A DNA stretch of 64,000 bases, from positions 1 through 64,000 of the forward strand of contig NZ_VEAF01000003.1 in NCBI RefSeq assembly GCF_007673775.1. The letters run 5' to 3'. The DNA comes from Curtobacterium sp. 9128 (GTDB lineage: Bacteria > Actinomycetota > Actinomycetes > Actinomycetales > Microbacteriaceae). Made by a program: the position numbers and the translations under genes. The notes beneath the pieces are model-generated. The model saw only the letters and a program-made list of their open reading frames with translations, ran no database searches and had not been told where the DNA came from. Below, piece after piece: positions 31,575 to 41,263 of the stretch (positions are counted from its first letter, which is position 1; every line of letters starts with the position of its first letter).

Positions 31575-31969
31575 GCGCGCCCACGGCTGAGCGCGGGACG
31601 GGCGACGAGCCCGATGAGCCACGCGAAGACCGCGAGCACGAGGGCGCCGACGACGCCCCAGCCGAACGAGTCGACGTGCAGGCCGAAGCCGATCGCCGAC
31701 GAGATGCCCGCGACGATGAGCAGCAGGACGGCGTTCACGACGAGGGAGATCAGCCCGAGGGTCAGGATGTAGATCGGGAACGCGACGATGCGGATCAGCG
31801 TGCCGATCACCGCGTTGACCAGGCCGAACACGAAGGCGACCAGCAGGTAGGTGAGCACGGTCGCGACCGGGCCGCCGTCGCCGAACGGGGTGACGGAGAC
31901 GCCGCTGACGATGAGCGTGGTGAGCCACAGCGCGACGGCGTTGATGACGAGGCGGACGAGGAAACGCAT
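31571..31969 (-). CDS. Phage-holin-superfamily-IV membrane protein
   Basis: 132 residues with four helices and the pattern RFLVRLVINAVALWLTTLIV then AFVFGLVNAVIGTLIRI, matching the 'mycobacterial 4TM phage holin, superfamily IV' group. Despite the name, these chromosomal proteins have no proven holin function. It is the first gene of the phosphatase-purB unit and divergent from the aminotransferase gene. Confidence 0.85.
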   Translation of the reverse strand: MRFLVRLVINAVALWLTTLIVSGVSVTPFGDGGPVATVLTYLLVAFVFGLVNAVIGTLIRIVAFPIYILTLGLISLVVNAVLLLIVAGISSAIGFGLHVDSFGWGVVGALVLAVFAWLIGLVARPALSRGRA

Positions 31970-32008
31970 GGCACCATGATGCCCGCTCGGGCCGCGGATC
32001 GGTGCGGA

Positions 32009-32014
32009 TACCCT
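32009..32014 (+). promoter_or_regulatory. -10 box TACCCT, leaderless start of the aminotransferase
   Basis: TACCCT ends seven bases before the GTG at 32022, so transcription is predicted to begin on or next to the start codon. Confidence 0.5.
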
Positions 32015-32021
32015 GGCAACC

Positions 32022-33110
32022 GTGACCGTGCACATCCGACCCGACATCGCATCCCTCCCCGCGTACAAGCAGGGACGGCAGGCCGCGGCCGACGCCTTCA
32101 AGCTCTCGAGCAACGAGAACCCGTTCCCGCCGCTGCCCGGCGTCGTCGAGGCCGTCCAGGCGCAGACGCAGTACAACCGGTACCCCGACGCCTCCGCCCT
32201 CGCCCTGCGCGCCGAGCTCGCGCACCGCTCCGGCCGCACCGTCGACGAGGTGCACGTCGCCCCCGGCAGCGTCGCGATCCTGCACGAGCTCGCGAAGGCC
32301 ACGTCCGGCCCGGGCGACGAGGTCGTCTACGCCTGGCGGTCGTTCGAGGCCTACCCCGGCGTCGTGACCGTCGCGGGCGCCACGAGCGTCCAGGTGCCGA
32401 ACCGCCCCGACGGCGGACACGACCTCGACGCGATGGCCGCCGCCGTCACCGACCGGACCCGGATGGTCATCGTCTGCACCCCGAACAACCCGACCGGGCC
32501 GATCGTGACCGGCGCGGAGTTCGACGCCTTCATGGCACAGGTCCCGGAGCGCGTCCTCGTCGTCCTCGACGAGGCGTACGCGGAGTTCGTCACCGCTCCG
32601 GACGCCGTGCGCGGTGTGCCGCTGCTGGAGCAGTACCCCAACCTCGTCGTGCTCCGCACGTTCTCGAAGGCGTACGGCCTCGCCGGGCTCCGTGTCGGGT
32701 ACGCGTTCGGTCCGGCGTACGTGCTCGACGCCGTCCGTGCCTGCGCCATCCCGCTCAGCGTCACCGCGCAGGGCCAGGCGGCCGCGCTCGCCAGCCTGGA
32801 GCGCGAGGACGAGCTGCTCGCGCGCGTCGCCGAGCTCGCCGAGCGTCGCGACACCATCGTGGACCGCCTGCGCGCGCAGGGCTGGGACGTGCCGGACGCG
32901 CAGGGCAACTTCGTCTGGCTGGACACGGGGGAGCAGACCGCAGCCGCAGCCGAGGCGTTCGAGGAGGCCGGTATGGTCGTCCGGGCGTTCGCGGGGGAGG
33001 GCATCCGCATCTCCATCGGGGAGCACGAGGCTGTCGAGAAGCTCCTCGAAACCGCAGCCTCGCTTGTCGGGGGACTCACAAGGGCGGCGGGGACCCGGAC
33101 GCTACGCTGA
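32022..33110 (+). CDS. Histidinol-phosphate/aromatic aminotransferase (HisC-like)
   Basis: 362 residues, fold-type I PLP enzyme. Visible features are [15 protein letters not shown], the PLP-ring Asn in [10 protein letters not shown], the Asp/Tyr in DEAYAEFV and the Schiff-base lysine in [18 protein letters not shown]. By sequence it could be HisC or the actinobacterial aromatic aminotransferase Pat. The absence of his genes nearby, and its place just before the branched-chain dehydrogenase genes, favours a general aminotransferase role. It ends six bases before the next gene. Confidence 0.88.
   Translation: MTVHIRPDIASLPAYKQGRQAAADAFKLSSNENPFPPLPGVVEAVQAQTQYNRYPDASALALRAELAHRSGRTVDEVHVAPGSVAILHELAKATSGPGDEVVYAWRSFEAYPGVVTVAGATSVQVPNRPDGGHDLDAMAAAVTDRTRMVIVCTPNNPTGPIVTGAEFDAFMAQVPERVLVVLDEAYAEFVTAPDAVRGVPLLEQYPNLVVLRTFSKAYGLAGLRVGYAFGPAYVLDAVRACAIPLSVTAQGQAAALASLEREDELLARVAELAERRDTIVDRLRAQGWDVPDAQGNFVWLDTGEQTAAAAEAFEEAGMVVRAFAGEGIRISIGEHEAVEKLLETAASLVGGLTRAAGTRTLR
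33103..33108 (+). promoter_or_regulatory. -10 box TACGCT before the E1-alpha gene
   Basis: TACGCT ends seven bases before ATG 33116 and lies within the last codons of the aminotransferase gene. It would give a leaderless internal transcript for the dehydrogenase genes. Confidence 0.4.
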
Positions 33111-33115
33111 CCGGC

Positions 33116-34252
33116 ATGTCCTTCCACGCCGCGGCTCCCGCGACGACCACGATCCGGCTCCTCGACTCCGAGGGGCGGTTCGTGGAGACCGACGAGAACG
33201 CCGAGTTCGCCGCCGCCGCGCGGGCGATCCCCGACGAGACCCTGCTGGCGATGCACCGCCGCATGGTCATCACCCGACGGTTCGACCACGCCGCGCACAA
33301 CCTGCAGCGCACCGGCCAGCTCGGCCTGTGGGTCCCGAGCCACGGGCAGGAGGCAGCGCAGGTCGGATCGGTCTTCGCGCTCCGCCCGCAGGACCACGTG
33401 TTCCCCTCGTACCGTGAGCACGCCGTCACGATGTCCCGCGGCGTCGAGCCGATGGAGATCATCAGCCTGTACCGCGGGCTGACCCACGGCGGCTGGGACC
33501 CGGACGAGCGCGGCAACACCCACATCTCGACGCTCGTGATCGGCTCGCAGACCCTGCACGCGACGGGCTACGCGATGGGCCAGCGCCTCGACGGCGACGT
33601 CGGCACGGGCGACCCGGAGCGTGACGCCTGCTCGATCGTGTACTTCGGCGACGGCGCGACGAGCCAGGGCGACGTGAACGAGGCGTACGTCTTCGCGGCC
33701 TCGTACAAGGCACCCGTCGTGTTCTTCCTGCAGAACAACCACTGGGCGATCTCGGTCCCGGTGTCCGTGCAGTCGCCGACCCCGCTCGTGGACCGTCCGC
33801 GCGGCTTCGGCATCCCGAGCATCCGCGTCGACGGCAACGACGTCCTCGCCTCGTACACGGCGAGCGTCGTCGCGACCGAGCACGCCCGCAGCGGTCAGGG
33901 CCCGGCGTTCGTCGAGGCCGAGACGTACCGGATCGGTGCCCACACGTCCTCCGACGACCCGACCCGCTACCGCGGCGACGACGAGCTCGCCAGCTGGGTG
34001 GAGCGCGACCCGATCGCCCGCTCTGAGGCGTACCTCCGCACCCGCGGCGTCACCGACGCCCAGCTCGCGGAGTTCGAGGCCGAGGGCGAGGCGGTGGCCG
34101 CCGACATCCGCACGCGGACCCCGCAGCTCGTCGCCCCGCCGCTGCAGGTGATGTTCGACCGTGTGTACCGCGAACCGCATCCGCTCGTGGCGGAACAGCG
34201 GGAGTGGCTCGCCGCGTACGAGGCCGACCAGGACGGAGCGTCGCACGCATGA
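33116..34252 (+). CDS. bkdA: 2-oxoacid dehydrogenase E1 component, alpha subunit (branched-chain type)
   Basis: 378 residues. The thiamine-diphosphate motif [14 protein letters not shown] continues to LQNNHWAIS, and [19 protein letters not shown] and the phosphorylation-loop-like [15 protein letters not shown] are present. With the beta subunit it decarboxylates branched-chain 2-oxoacids and passes the acyl group to the lipoyl E2. Branched-chain rather than pyruvate specificity is inferred from the separate alpha/beta genes and motif style. The stop overlaps the beta gene start (ATGA). Confidence 0.92.
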   Translation: MSFHAAAPATTTIRLLDSEGRFVETDENAEFAAAARAIPDETLLAMHRRMVITRRFDHAAHNLQRTGQLGLWVPSHGQEAAQVGSVFALRPQDHVFPSYREHAVTMSRGVEPMEIISLYRGLTHGGWDPDERGNTHISTLVIGSQTLHATGYAMGQRLDGDVGTGDPERDACSIVYFGDGATSQGDVNEAYVFAASYKAPVVFFLQNNHWAISVPVSVQSPTPLVDRPRGFGIPSIRVDGNDVLASYTASVVATEHARSGQGPAFVEAETYRIGAHTSSDDPTRYRGDDELASWVERDPIARSEAYLRTRGVTDAQLAEFEAEGEAVAADIRTRTPQLVAPPLQVMFDRVYREPHPLVAEQREWLAAYEADQDGASHA

Positions 34253-35298
34253 GCACCACCGAACAGCTCTTCGACTACACCCTGCGCTCCCACCCGGGCG
34301 CCGGTCGGGTCCCCACCGACCCGACGCCGACCCTGCCGATGGCGAAGGCGCTCAACGCCGGCCTCGCCGCGGCGATGGAGGCCGACGACAAGGTCCTGCT
34401 CATGGGCGAGGACATCGGCCGTCTCGGCGGGGTCTTCCGCATCACCGAGGGCCTGCAGGAACGCTTCGGCGACACCCGCGTGATGGACACCCCCCTCGCC
34501 GAGTCCGGCATCATCGGCACCGCGATCGGCCTGGCCCTGCGCGGCTACCGCCCGGTCGTCGAGATCCAGTTCGACGGGTTCGTCTGGCCCGGGTTCGACC
34601 AGATCACCTCGCAGCTGGCGAAGATGGCGAACCGCCTGCCGGAGCACATGTCGCTCCCGATCGTGATCCGGATCCCCTACGGCGGCCACATCGGCGCCGT
34701 CGAGCACCACCAGGAGTCGCCGGAGACGTACTTCGCGCACACCCCCGGCCTGCGCGTGGTCAGCCCGAGCACCCCGAACGACGCGTACTGGATGATCCAG
34801 GAGGCCGTGGCCTCGAAGGACCCCGTCGTCTTCCTCGAGCCGAAGTCGCGGTACTGGCCGAAGGGGCAGGTCGACCTGCTCGACGGGCACGTCCCGATGC
34901 ACACGACCCGGGTCGCCCGGACCGGCACCGAGGTCACCCTGGTCGGCCACGGCGCGATGGTCGCGACCCTCATGCAGGCGGCGGACATCGCCGAGGGCGA
35001 GGGCACCAGCTGCGAGGTCGTCGACCTCCGATCGATCTCCCCGATCGACTGGGAGCCGCTGCTGGCGTCCGTCCGCAAGACCGGCCGGCTCGTCATCGCG
35101 CAGGAGGCGTCGGGCTTCGTCAGCGTCGGCAGCGAGATCGCCGCGACCGTGGCGGAGCGGACCTTCTACACGCTGCAGGCGCCGCCCCTGCGGGTGTCCG
35201 GCTTCGACGTCCCGTTCCCGGTCTCGAAGCTCGAGCACCTGCACCTGCCGGACGCCGACCGGGTCCTCGAGGCCGTCGACCGCGCCCTCGCCTACTGA
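34249..35298 (+). CDS. bkdB: 2-oxoacid dehydrogenase E1 component, beta subunit
   Basis: 349 residues. Typical beta-subunit stretches are [55 protein letters not shown] and the C-terminal transketolase domain [18 protein letters not shown]. It completes the E1 heterotetramer with the alpha subunit. It starts in a four-base overlap with the alpha gene and is followed after 59 bases by E2. Confidence 0.93.
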   Translation: MSTTEQLFDYTLRSHPGAGRVPTDPTPTLPMAKALNAGLAAAMEADDKVLLMGEDIGRLGGVFRITEGLQERFGDTRVMDTPLAESGIIGTAIGLALRGYRPVVEIQFDGFVWPGFDQITSQLAKMANRLPEHMSLPIVIRIPYGGHIGAVEHHQESPETYFAHTPGLRVVSPSTPNDAYWMIQEAVASKDPVVFLEPKSRYWPKGQVDLLDGHVPMHTTRVARTGTEVTLVGHGAMVATLMQAADIAEGEGTSCEVVDLRSISPIDWEPLLASVRKTGRLVIAQEASGFVSVGSEIAATVAERTFYTLQAPPLRVSGFDVPFPVSKLEHLHLPDADRVLEAVDRALAY

Positions 35299-35357
35299 CC
35301 GGGGCCGTTCCCCACCGCACGACCCCTCCCGCACGACAACCCGACGAAGGAGCCGAC

Positions 35358-36950
35358 GTGGCCGTCGCAGAATTCCCCCTCCCCGACGTGGGTGAAGGCC
35401 TCACCGAGGCCGAGATCGTGCAGTGGCGTGTGGCGATCGGTGACGACATCGCGGTCGACCAGGTCCTCGTCGAGATCGAGACGGCGAAGTCGTTGGTCGA
35501 GCTGCCGTCGCCGTTCGCGGGGAAGGTCACCGGCCTGCTCGTCAGCGAGGGCGACACGGTCGAGGTCGGCAAGCCGATCATCCGGGTCGAGTCCGACGCG
35601 CACGTGCCGTCGGCACAGCCGGGAGGCTCGGCTCCCGTCGCCGACGCCGCTCCCGTCGCCGACGCCGCGCCGGTCTCACCCGACGTCGCCCCGGCTGGAC
35701 CGGTGCAACCCGCAGCGGCTCCGACACGGTCCGTGACGCCGGCTCCACCCGCACCCGCCAGCACGCCGGCTCCGCCGACGCCCGTCCCGGCACCGGCCCC
35801 CGCCGCCACGGACGCATCGATCCGCGCCGCCGACGGCGCCTCCGTGATCGGCACCGACGAGTCGTCGGGCGCGGTGCTCGTCGGCTACGGCTCCGCGACG
35901 AGCGCGCCGTCCCGCCGGAAGCCGGGCGCCCGCCGGGCCGCAGCGGTCGCGGCGGAGGCGAGCCGTGCCTCCAGCCGGGAAGCCGACCTCGACATGGTCA
36001 CCGACGCGGGCGAGGCGAGCACCGCCGACGCCGTCGCCGAGCAGGGCAAGCGCCCGGCGCGCCCCTCCTCGGTCCCCGCGTCCCTCGCGCTGCCCGTGAT
36101 CGCGAAGCCGCCCATCCGGAAGCTCGCGAAGGACCTCGGCGTCGACCTGACCACGGTCGTCGCCACCGGGCTCGCCGGCGAGGTCACCCGCGACGACGTG
36201 ATCCGTCACGCGACGCAGGCCACCGTCTTCCGCAACATCGAGACCCCGGAGTGGGGCGGCGTCCGGCAGGAGACCATCCCGGTCAAGGGCGTGCGCAAGG
36301 CCATCGCGACCGCGATGACGACCTCCGCGTTCACCGCGCCGCACGTGTCGCTCTTCGTCGACGTCGACGCCACCCGCACCATGGAGTTCGTCAAGCGCCT
36401 GAAGGCGTCACCGACGTTCGCCGGGATCAAGGTCTCGCCGCTGCTCATCATGGCGAAGGCGGTCATCTGGGCCGTCCGCCGGAACCGCTCGGTGAACTCG
36501 TCGTGGACGGACCGCGAGATCATCGTCCACCACTTCGTCAACCTCGGCATCGCCGCGGCGACCCCGCGCGGCCTGATCGTGCCGAACATCAAGGACGCGC
36601 AGGACATGTCGCTCCTCGAACTCGCGAAGGCCCTCGAGCAGATGACGCTCACCGCCCGCGACGGCAAGACCAGCCCGGCGGAGATGGCCGACGGCACGAT
36701 CACGGTGACGAACATCGGCGTCTTCGGGATGGACACCGGGACCCCGATCCTCAACCCCGGGCAGGTGGCGATCGTCGCGATGGGCACGATCAAGCCGAAG
36801 CCGTGGGTCGTCGACGGCGAGGTGCGGTCGCGCATGGTGACCACGATCGGGGCGTCGTTCGACCACCGGGTCGTCGACGGTGACGTCGCGTCGCGGTTCG
36901 TGCACGACGTGGCCTCGGTCCTCGAGGAGCCGGCGCTGCTGCTCGACTGA
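35358..36950 (+). CDS. bkdC: 2-oxoacid dehydrogenase E2 (dihydrolipoyl acyltransferase)
   Basis: 530 residues. A lipoyl domain (1-80) has the modified lysine at about 44 in [12 protein letters not shown] long Ala/Pro-rich swinging linker (85-150) and a second linker lead to the subunit-binding domain (about 245-285, [18 protein letters not shown]). The catalytic domain (300-530) carries [20 protein letters not shown] and the active-site [17 protein letters not shown] 35358 follows a good GAAGGAG. No E3 gene is adjacent, so a shared lipoamide dehydrogenase is presumably used. Confidence 0.94.
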   Translation: MAVAEFPLPDVGEGLTEAEIVQWRVAIGDDIAVDQVLVEIETAKSLVELPSPFAGKVTGLLVSEGDTVEVGKPIIRVESDAHVPSAQPGGSAPVADAAPVADAAPVSPDVAPAGPVQPAAAPTRSVTPAPPAPASTPAPPTPVPAPAPAATDASIRAADGASVIGTDESSGAVLVGYGSATSAPSRRKPGARRAAAVAAEASRASSREADLDMVTDAGEASTADAVAEQGKRPARPSSVPASLALPVIAKPPIRKLAKDLGVDLTTVVATGLAGEVTRDDVIRHATQATVFRNIETPEWGGVRQETIPVKGVRKAIATAMTTSAFTAPHVSLFVDVDATRTMEFVKRLKASPTFAGIKVSPLLIMAKAVIWAVRRNRSVNSSWTDREIIVHHFVNLGIAAATPRGLIVPNIKDAQDMSLLELAKALEQMTLTARDGKTSPAEMADGTITVTNIGVFGMDTGTPILNPGQVAIVAMGTIKPKPWVVDGEVRSRMVTTIGASFDHRVVDGDVASRFVHDVASVLEEPALLLD

Positions 36951-37015
36951 CGGACTCGTCGCGTCGTTGGCGTGGTGTTCACGCGGATGTCGGTGGCCGG
37001 GGTGATGATCGGGGC

Positions 37016-37591
37016 ATGGTCCACCAGCTCCTGATCGCTCCACAGGAGATCCGAACGGATCGCCTCCTGCTCACGCCCGTCGCGCCGACCGACATCGACG
37101 CCGTGCACGCGGTGTACTCGGACGCCCACACGCGGACCCACCTGCCGCACGGTCGGCACGTGTCACGCGAGCAGACGGTCGACCTGGTCCAGAGGAAGAT
37201 CGGCGGCCGCGTGCGCCACGGGCTCGGCTCCTGGACGGTCCGTGACGCCGAGACCGGCACGGTGCTCGGCGTCGGTGGGGTGGACATGACGGCCGGGGGC
37301 GTCTGGAACCTGGGGTACCGCCTCGCGGTGTCCGCCTGGGGGCAGGGCTACGCGACCGAGATCGCCCGCGCGGCGGTGACCGCCGCGCACGACACCGCTC
37401 CAGCGGTCCCGGTCACCGGGCGGGTGCTGACGAACAACCCGGGGTCGGCCCGGGTGCTCGACAAGAGCGGCCTCGCGCTGGTGTGGCAGGGCACGACGGC
37501 AGCTGCGACGCCCGACGGGGTCGAGCGGCAGGTCTGGGCCGACCGGGTGCTCACCGACGCGCAGCACGCCTGGCTCGTCGCGAACGCCTGA
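37016..37591 (+). CDS. GNAT-family N-acetyltransferase
   Basis: 191 residues. It resembles the RimJ/RimL branch: IRTDRLLLTPVAPTDIDAVH at the start, GYRLAVSAWGQGYATEIARA as the acetyl-CoA loop, and VLTNNPGSARVLDKSGLALV near the end. It transfers an acetyl group to an amine of an unknown acceptor, possibly a protein N-terminus. It stands alone, 65 bases after the E2 gene. Confidence 0.88.
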   Translation: MVHQLLIAPQEIRTDRLLLTPVAPTDIDAVHAVYSDAHTRTHLPHGRHVSREQTVDLVQRKIGGRVRHGLGSWTVRDAETGTVLGVGGVDMTAGGVWNLGYRLAVSAWGQGYATEIARAAVTAAHDTAPAVPVTGRVLTNNPGSARVLDKSGLALVWQGTTAAATPDGVERQVWADRVLTDAQHAWLVANA

Positions 37592-37624
37592 CCTCCGGAC
37601 GCGGATGCCACGGGTGGCTCCGCC

Positions 37625-37804
37625 TCAGCGCCGTCCGCGCGCGAACGCCCCGACCACGGTCGCAGCGACGACCACGACGCCGAGCACGACCGCGGCGACC
37701 GTGCAGAGCCGGCTCGGTCCGCAGGACAGCATCCCGACGAGCACGAGCACGACCGCGCCGAGCACGGCCAACCGCACGACGAGGACCCCCGGTGCGTCGT
37801 TCAC
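37625..37804 (-). CDS. Very small two-helix membrane protein
   Basis: 59 residues from a GTG that overlaps the esterase stop (GTGA). Two hydrophobic helices are separated by a short loop with two cysteines (SCGPSRLC), and a basic RGRR tail closes it. No family recognised. It is the last gene of the MprF-like operon and too short for routine gene calling. Confidence 0.65.
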   Translation of the reverse strand: MNDAPGVLVVRLAVLGAVVLVLVGMLSCGPSRLCTVAAVVLGVVVVAATVVGAFARGRR

Positions 37805-39150
37805 GGCCGCGGGGTCCCCGGTGCCTCGGCGAGCTCCTCCGCCATGCGCGGCAGGTCCTCGCGGAGTGACCACTGCACGGTGTTCCAGTCGTGCCCGCTG
37901 CCCGGCGCCGAGCGGATCGACGTGTGGATGCCGGCGCGTTCAGCCGCGGCACCGAGCTTCCGGGCGTTCTCCACGAACTCGTGGTCGCTCGACCCGGCGG
38001 TCAACCAGAGCGAGGTGTCCGCGTACGGCTCGTTGGCGGCCATCAGCGCACTCGGCGCGGCTGCACGCCAGCGGGCGAGGGAGCCGCCGAACGCCTCGTC
38101 GGCGCTGTTCTGCGGGGAACGGTCGACCGGGTACAGCTCGCTCGAGATCGCCAGGGCGGCACTGAACCGGTCCGGGTCGCCGGTGAGGAACTGGTTCGCA
38201 CAGGTCGCCCCCTGCGAGAAGCCGATGAGCCCCCACCCGCGACGGTCCGGCGTGACCCGGAGGTGCCCGGTGATCCACGCGGGGACGTCCTGCGTGATGT
38301 AGGTCGCGGCGTTGCCGACCTCCGAGTCGACGCACATCGTGTTGTGCCCGGGCACGGCGAGCTGGTCGGCGGACACGACGATCGGGGCGAGTCCGTGGTG
38401 CGCTGCCGCGTAGGCGTCCAGCACGGTGGCCAGGCCCCCGGCGGTGAACATGTCGCTCGGGCTGCCCGGCTGTCCGGAGAGCGAGACGACGACGGGCAGG
38501 GTCGGCGGGTCTGCGGTGAGGGCGGCGGGCGGCAGGTAGACGACCGCCGGACGAGCGGGGAACCCCGAGCGCGTGCCGGGGATGCGGACGGATCCGACCC
38601 GGCCGGCCGCGGGCATGTCCGCTGGCGGCGTCCAGTGCTCGGCGGGTCCGGCGTCCACGGTGTCGATCCCGGACTCGGACCCGAGGTCGAGCCGGGGGAA
38701 CGGGTTCTTCTGTACCAGCGCGTTGAGCGTCGGGTACGCCGCGTAGTCGACGTTGACGCCGAGCGCCGGCACGAGGAGCGCGAGGGGCACCAGCACGGCG
38801 GCGAGCACCCGTCGCCCGCGTCCGCCGTGCACGAGGCCGGCGACGGCCAGCGCGAGGCCGGCGAACGCGAACGCCACCCACATCCGCGTGACGTCGGTCA
38901 GGTCGACGTCGAAGGCGTTGAACAGGTCGCCCACGATCCAGCAGGCGAGCAGCCCGAGGACGGCGCCCCCGCCAGCGACCGCCGCGCGGACACCGGCGCG
39001 ACGCCATCCGGCCCGACTGCGCAGACCCGTCCGCAGGGCGGGCAGCAGCACCAGGACCGCGACCACGCCGAACAGCACGTCCGCCGGCACGAGCTTGGTG
39101 GGGACCTGGAGGCGGGTGCCCATCACCCAGTGGAACGGGTCGACCATCAT
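37801..39150 (-). CDS. Membrane-anchored alpha/beta hydrolase (esterase family)
   Basis: 449 residues. About four N-terminal helices (residues 20-140) hold a large external domain. The serine-hydrolase core shows WGLIGFSQGATCANQFL, with GFSQG as nucleophile elbow, ISSELYPVDRSP and a late His in GSGHDWNTVQWS, as in the PF00756 esterase family (antigen 85/enterochelin esterase group). The start overlaps the MprF-like gene stop (ATGA). Gene pairing suggests it acts on the aminoacyl lipid made by its neighbour; that is inference. Confidence 0.82.
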   Translation of the reverse strand: MMVDPFHWVMGTRLQVPTKLVPADVLFGVVAVLVLLPALRTGLRSRAGWRRAGVRAAVAGGGAVLGLLACWIVGDLFNAFDVDLTDVTRMWVAFAFAGLALAVAGLVHGGRGRRVLAAVLVPLALLVPALGVNVDYAAYPTLNALVQKNPFPRLDLGSESGIDTVDAGPAEHWTPPADMPAAGRVGSVRIPGTRSGFPARPAVVYLPPAALTADPPTLPVVVSLSGQPGSPSDMFTAGGLATVLDAYAAAHHGLAPIVVSADQLAVPGHNTMCVDSEVGNAATYITQDVPAWITGHLRVTPDRRGWGLIGFSQGATCANQFLTGDPDRFSAALAISSELYPVDRSPQNSADEAFGGSLARWRAAAPSALMAANEPYADTSLWLTAGSSDHEFVENARKLGAAAERAGIHTSIRSAPGSGHDWNTVQWSLREDLPRMAEELAEAPGTPRP

Positions 39151-41147
39151 CCCCGCGTCCCGGCGGCGGCACGGTGCGCACGCCGCAGTTCCCAGAGGTG
39201 TCGCGGGCGGAGCCCGGGCAGGTACGCGCCGGCCAGCGCTCGGGCGACCCGCGGCACGTGCAGCGGGGTCGGCACCACCAGCCAGAGCGGTTCGTGCCGC
39301 GCGCCGAACTTCTCCTTGAAGCGCTGCAGCGACCGGAACCCGTACGCCGGCTCGAGCACGCGGGCGAGCAGCCGTGAGCCACGGTCCAGCACGGCACGCG
39401 ACGCCGGGTCGTGCGCGGCGAGCGGCGTGCCGGACAGGCTCAGCGTGGTGAGCCCGGCCTCGCGCGACCGGAGGGCGGTCCTGGCGATGAGGAACTCGAC
39501 CACGCCGGGCATGCCGTCCTCGCCGCGACGCATCACGTCGAGGGTGTAGCCGGTGAGCGTGCCGCACGAGTACACGGGCAGCCAGCTCGTCACCGCGACG
39601 ACCCGCTCCTCGGCGTCGATCGCGAGCGCGAGTCGTACGTCCGGGTCGTCGAGCTCGCGGAAGCCGCCGAGCGTGAAGCCCATCTCGGGCAGGCGGCGGT
39701 CGGCGGCCCACCGGGTGCAGATCGCCTCGACCTCGGCGCGACGAGCGAGGTCGAGCTGCTCGAAGCTGGTCCACTCGTCGCGGACGCCCTCGCGGTCGGC
39801 GCGGTTCGAGGCGGTCCGCAGGTCCTGCCGGCGCTTGCCGCGCAGGTCGAATGTCGTGACGTCGAGGACGGCCTCGACACCGACGGGCAGCGCGGTCCAG
39901 CCCTCCGGCACCAGGATCGCCCGCACCGGGTCGTGCACGCTCGTGAACGCCGGGGTCCAGCCGTTCTCCTCGCAGTGCACCGCGAACGCGCTGATCACCG
40001 CGGCACGGTCAGCGGCGCCGCACACGGGGTCGGAGACCGTCAGCGCGACGTCACCGCGCACGCGGTACGCGACCGCGCCGAGTCCGTCCGGGTGCGACCA
40101 GACGGCGTTGCCGTGCCAGGTCCCCATGTGGCCGAGCGAGCCCGCGTCGCTCCCGCGCAGCATCGATACGAGCGCCGCGTGTCCGGACGCGGCCCGGAAC
40201 GGCGCGCGGACGAGCCGTCCGCGCAACGTCAGGATCGCGAGCAGGACCGAGGCGGGCACCAGCCACGCCCCGAGGAGCGTGACCTGCCACTCGAGCGCGT
40301 CCAGTCCGAGCCCCTGCCACTGCACCGAGGAGTCGGTGAGCGGTTCGATCAGGAAGACGTCGGCGAGCACCGCGGTCAGCACGACGAGGACGACGGCCGC
40401 CACGAGGATCCCGGCCCGCCGCCCGTGGTGCACGAGCCAGGCCGCGACGAGCAGCAGCACGCCGGTGAGCACGACGGCCTGGTCCGTCATCGCGTCGGCG
40501 AACGGGGAGAGCACCCCGTCCGGGTCCGGCACGACGAGCGTCACCAGGGTCCCGCCGCCGAGGGCGACGAGCGTCGCCACGACGACGGTCCTGGCCGTCA
40601 GACGGTCGCGGCTGACCGGACGGGAGGCCCGGTGCGCGACGAGCGCGCCGGCTGCGGTCCCGAGCAGGGCACCGAGGGCGCGGGTCACGTCGGAGCCGTG
40701 CCCGGCGAAGAGCAGGAGGGTCAGCGTGACCGTCCACAGCACGGCACGCACCCGCCACCGCGCCTGGGTGGGCATGCCGGCCGACGCGGCGGCGAAGAGG
40801 GCGACCGCGACCACCGAGGGGGCCAGGAGCGGCTGCCCGTGCACCTCCTCGGCGTGCGCCTCGCCGAGTGCCGACCCGACGGAGACGGCCAGCTGGGTGG
40901 CCAGCATGGCGATCGTCGGGACGGCGACCGCGACGACCGCCGTCCGGATCGACCCGAGCGTCCGTTCGGCGACCGCGGCGGCGAGGACCGTCGCGACGAG
41001 CGCGATGCAGGCGACCGGCGGGTGGTGCGGGAAGTCGGGCTCGGCGTGCGAGAGCCGTGCGCCGACGACGAGGACGACGATCGCCCCGGTCATGACCAGG
41101 GAGACGGGGTACCGGCGGAGCCGGGCGAGGACGGGACGGAGTGCCAC
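39147..41147 (-). CDS. MprF-like lipid aminoacyltransferase (DUF2156)
   Basis: 666 residues: about eight to ten membrane helices (20-330), then a cytoplasmic DUF2156 domain with a GNAT-type core (MGTWHGNAVWSHPDGLGAVA, FTLGGFRELDDPDVRLALAI, YTLDVMRRGEDGMPGVVEFL, FKEKFGARHEPLWLV). Relatives move lysine or alanine from tRNA to phosphatidylglycerol or diacylglycerol, lowering surface charge and raising resistance to cationic peptides. GTG 41147 was preferred over an ATG at 41267, because the extra 40 codons have poor GC3, although that ATG overlaps the kinase stop. Confidence 0.85.
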   Translation of the reverse strand: MALRPVLARLRRYPVSLVMTGAIVVLVVGARLSHAEPDFPHHPPVACIALVATVLAAAVAERTLGSIRTAVVAVAVPTIAMLATQLAVSVGSALGEAHAEEVHGQPLLAPSVVAVALFAAASAGMPTQARWRVRAVLWTVTLTLLLFAGHGSDVTRALGALLGTAAGALVAHRASRPVSRDRLTARTVVVATLVALGGGTLVTLVVPDPDGVLSPFADAMTDQAVVLTGVLLLVAAWLVHHGRRAGILVAAVVLVVLTAVLADVFLIEPLTDSSVQWQGLGLDALEWQVTLLGAWLVPASVLLAILTLRGRLVRAPFRAASGHAALVSMLRGSDAGSLGHMGTWHGNAVWSHPDGLGAVAYRVRGDVALTVSDPVCGAADRAAVISAFAVHCEENGWTPAFTSVHDPVRAILVPEGWTALPVGVEAVLDVTTFDLRGKRRQDLRTASNRADREGVRDEWTSFEQLDLARRAEVEAICTRWAADRRLPEMGFTLGGFRELDDPDVRLALAIDAEERVVAVTSWLPVYSCGTLTGYTLDVMRRGEDGMPGVVEFLIARTALRSREAGLTTLSLSGTPLAAHDPASRAVLDRGSRLLARVLEPAYGFRSLQRFKEKFGARHEPLWLVVPTPLHVPRVARALAGAYLPGLRPRHLWELRRAHRAAAGTRG

Positions 41148-41263
41148 GACATCATCACAGCCGGTCGGCGGCCGCAGGACATCGACCACAGGAGTGAACC
41201 CGGATGGCCGGTCGGCCATCGATCGGTGGCCGACGGACGGGGCCCGGCACGGTGCGACGAGGG

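Noticed and set aside
31571..31969. Prophage holin
   Set aside because: The family name is historical; no endolysin, integrase or other phage gene is nearby and the neighbours are housekeeping genes.
32022..33110. Firm hisC assignment
   Set aside because: No other histidine genes are nearby and aromatic aminotransferases of actinobacteria look the same, so the symbol is withheld.
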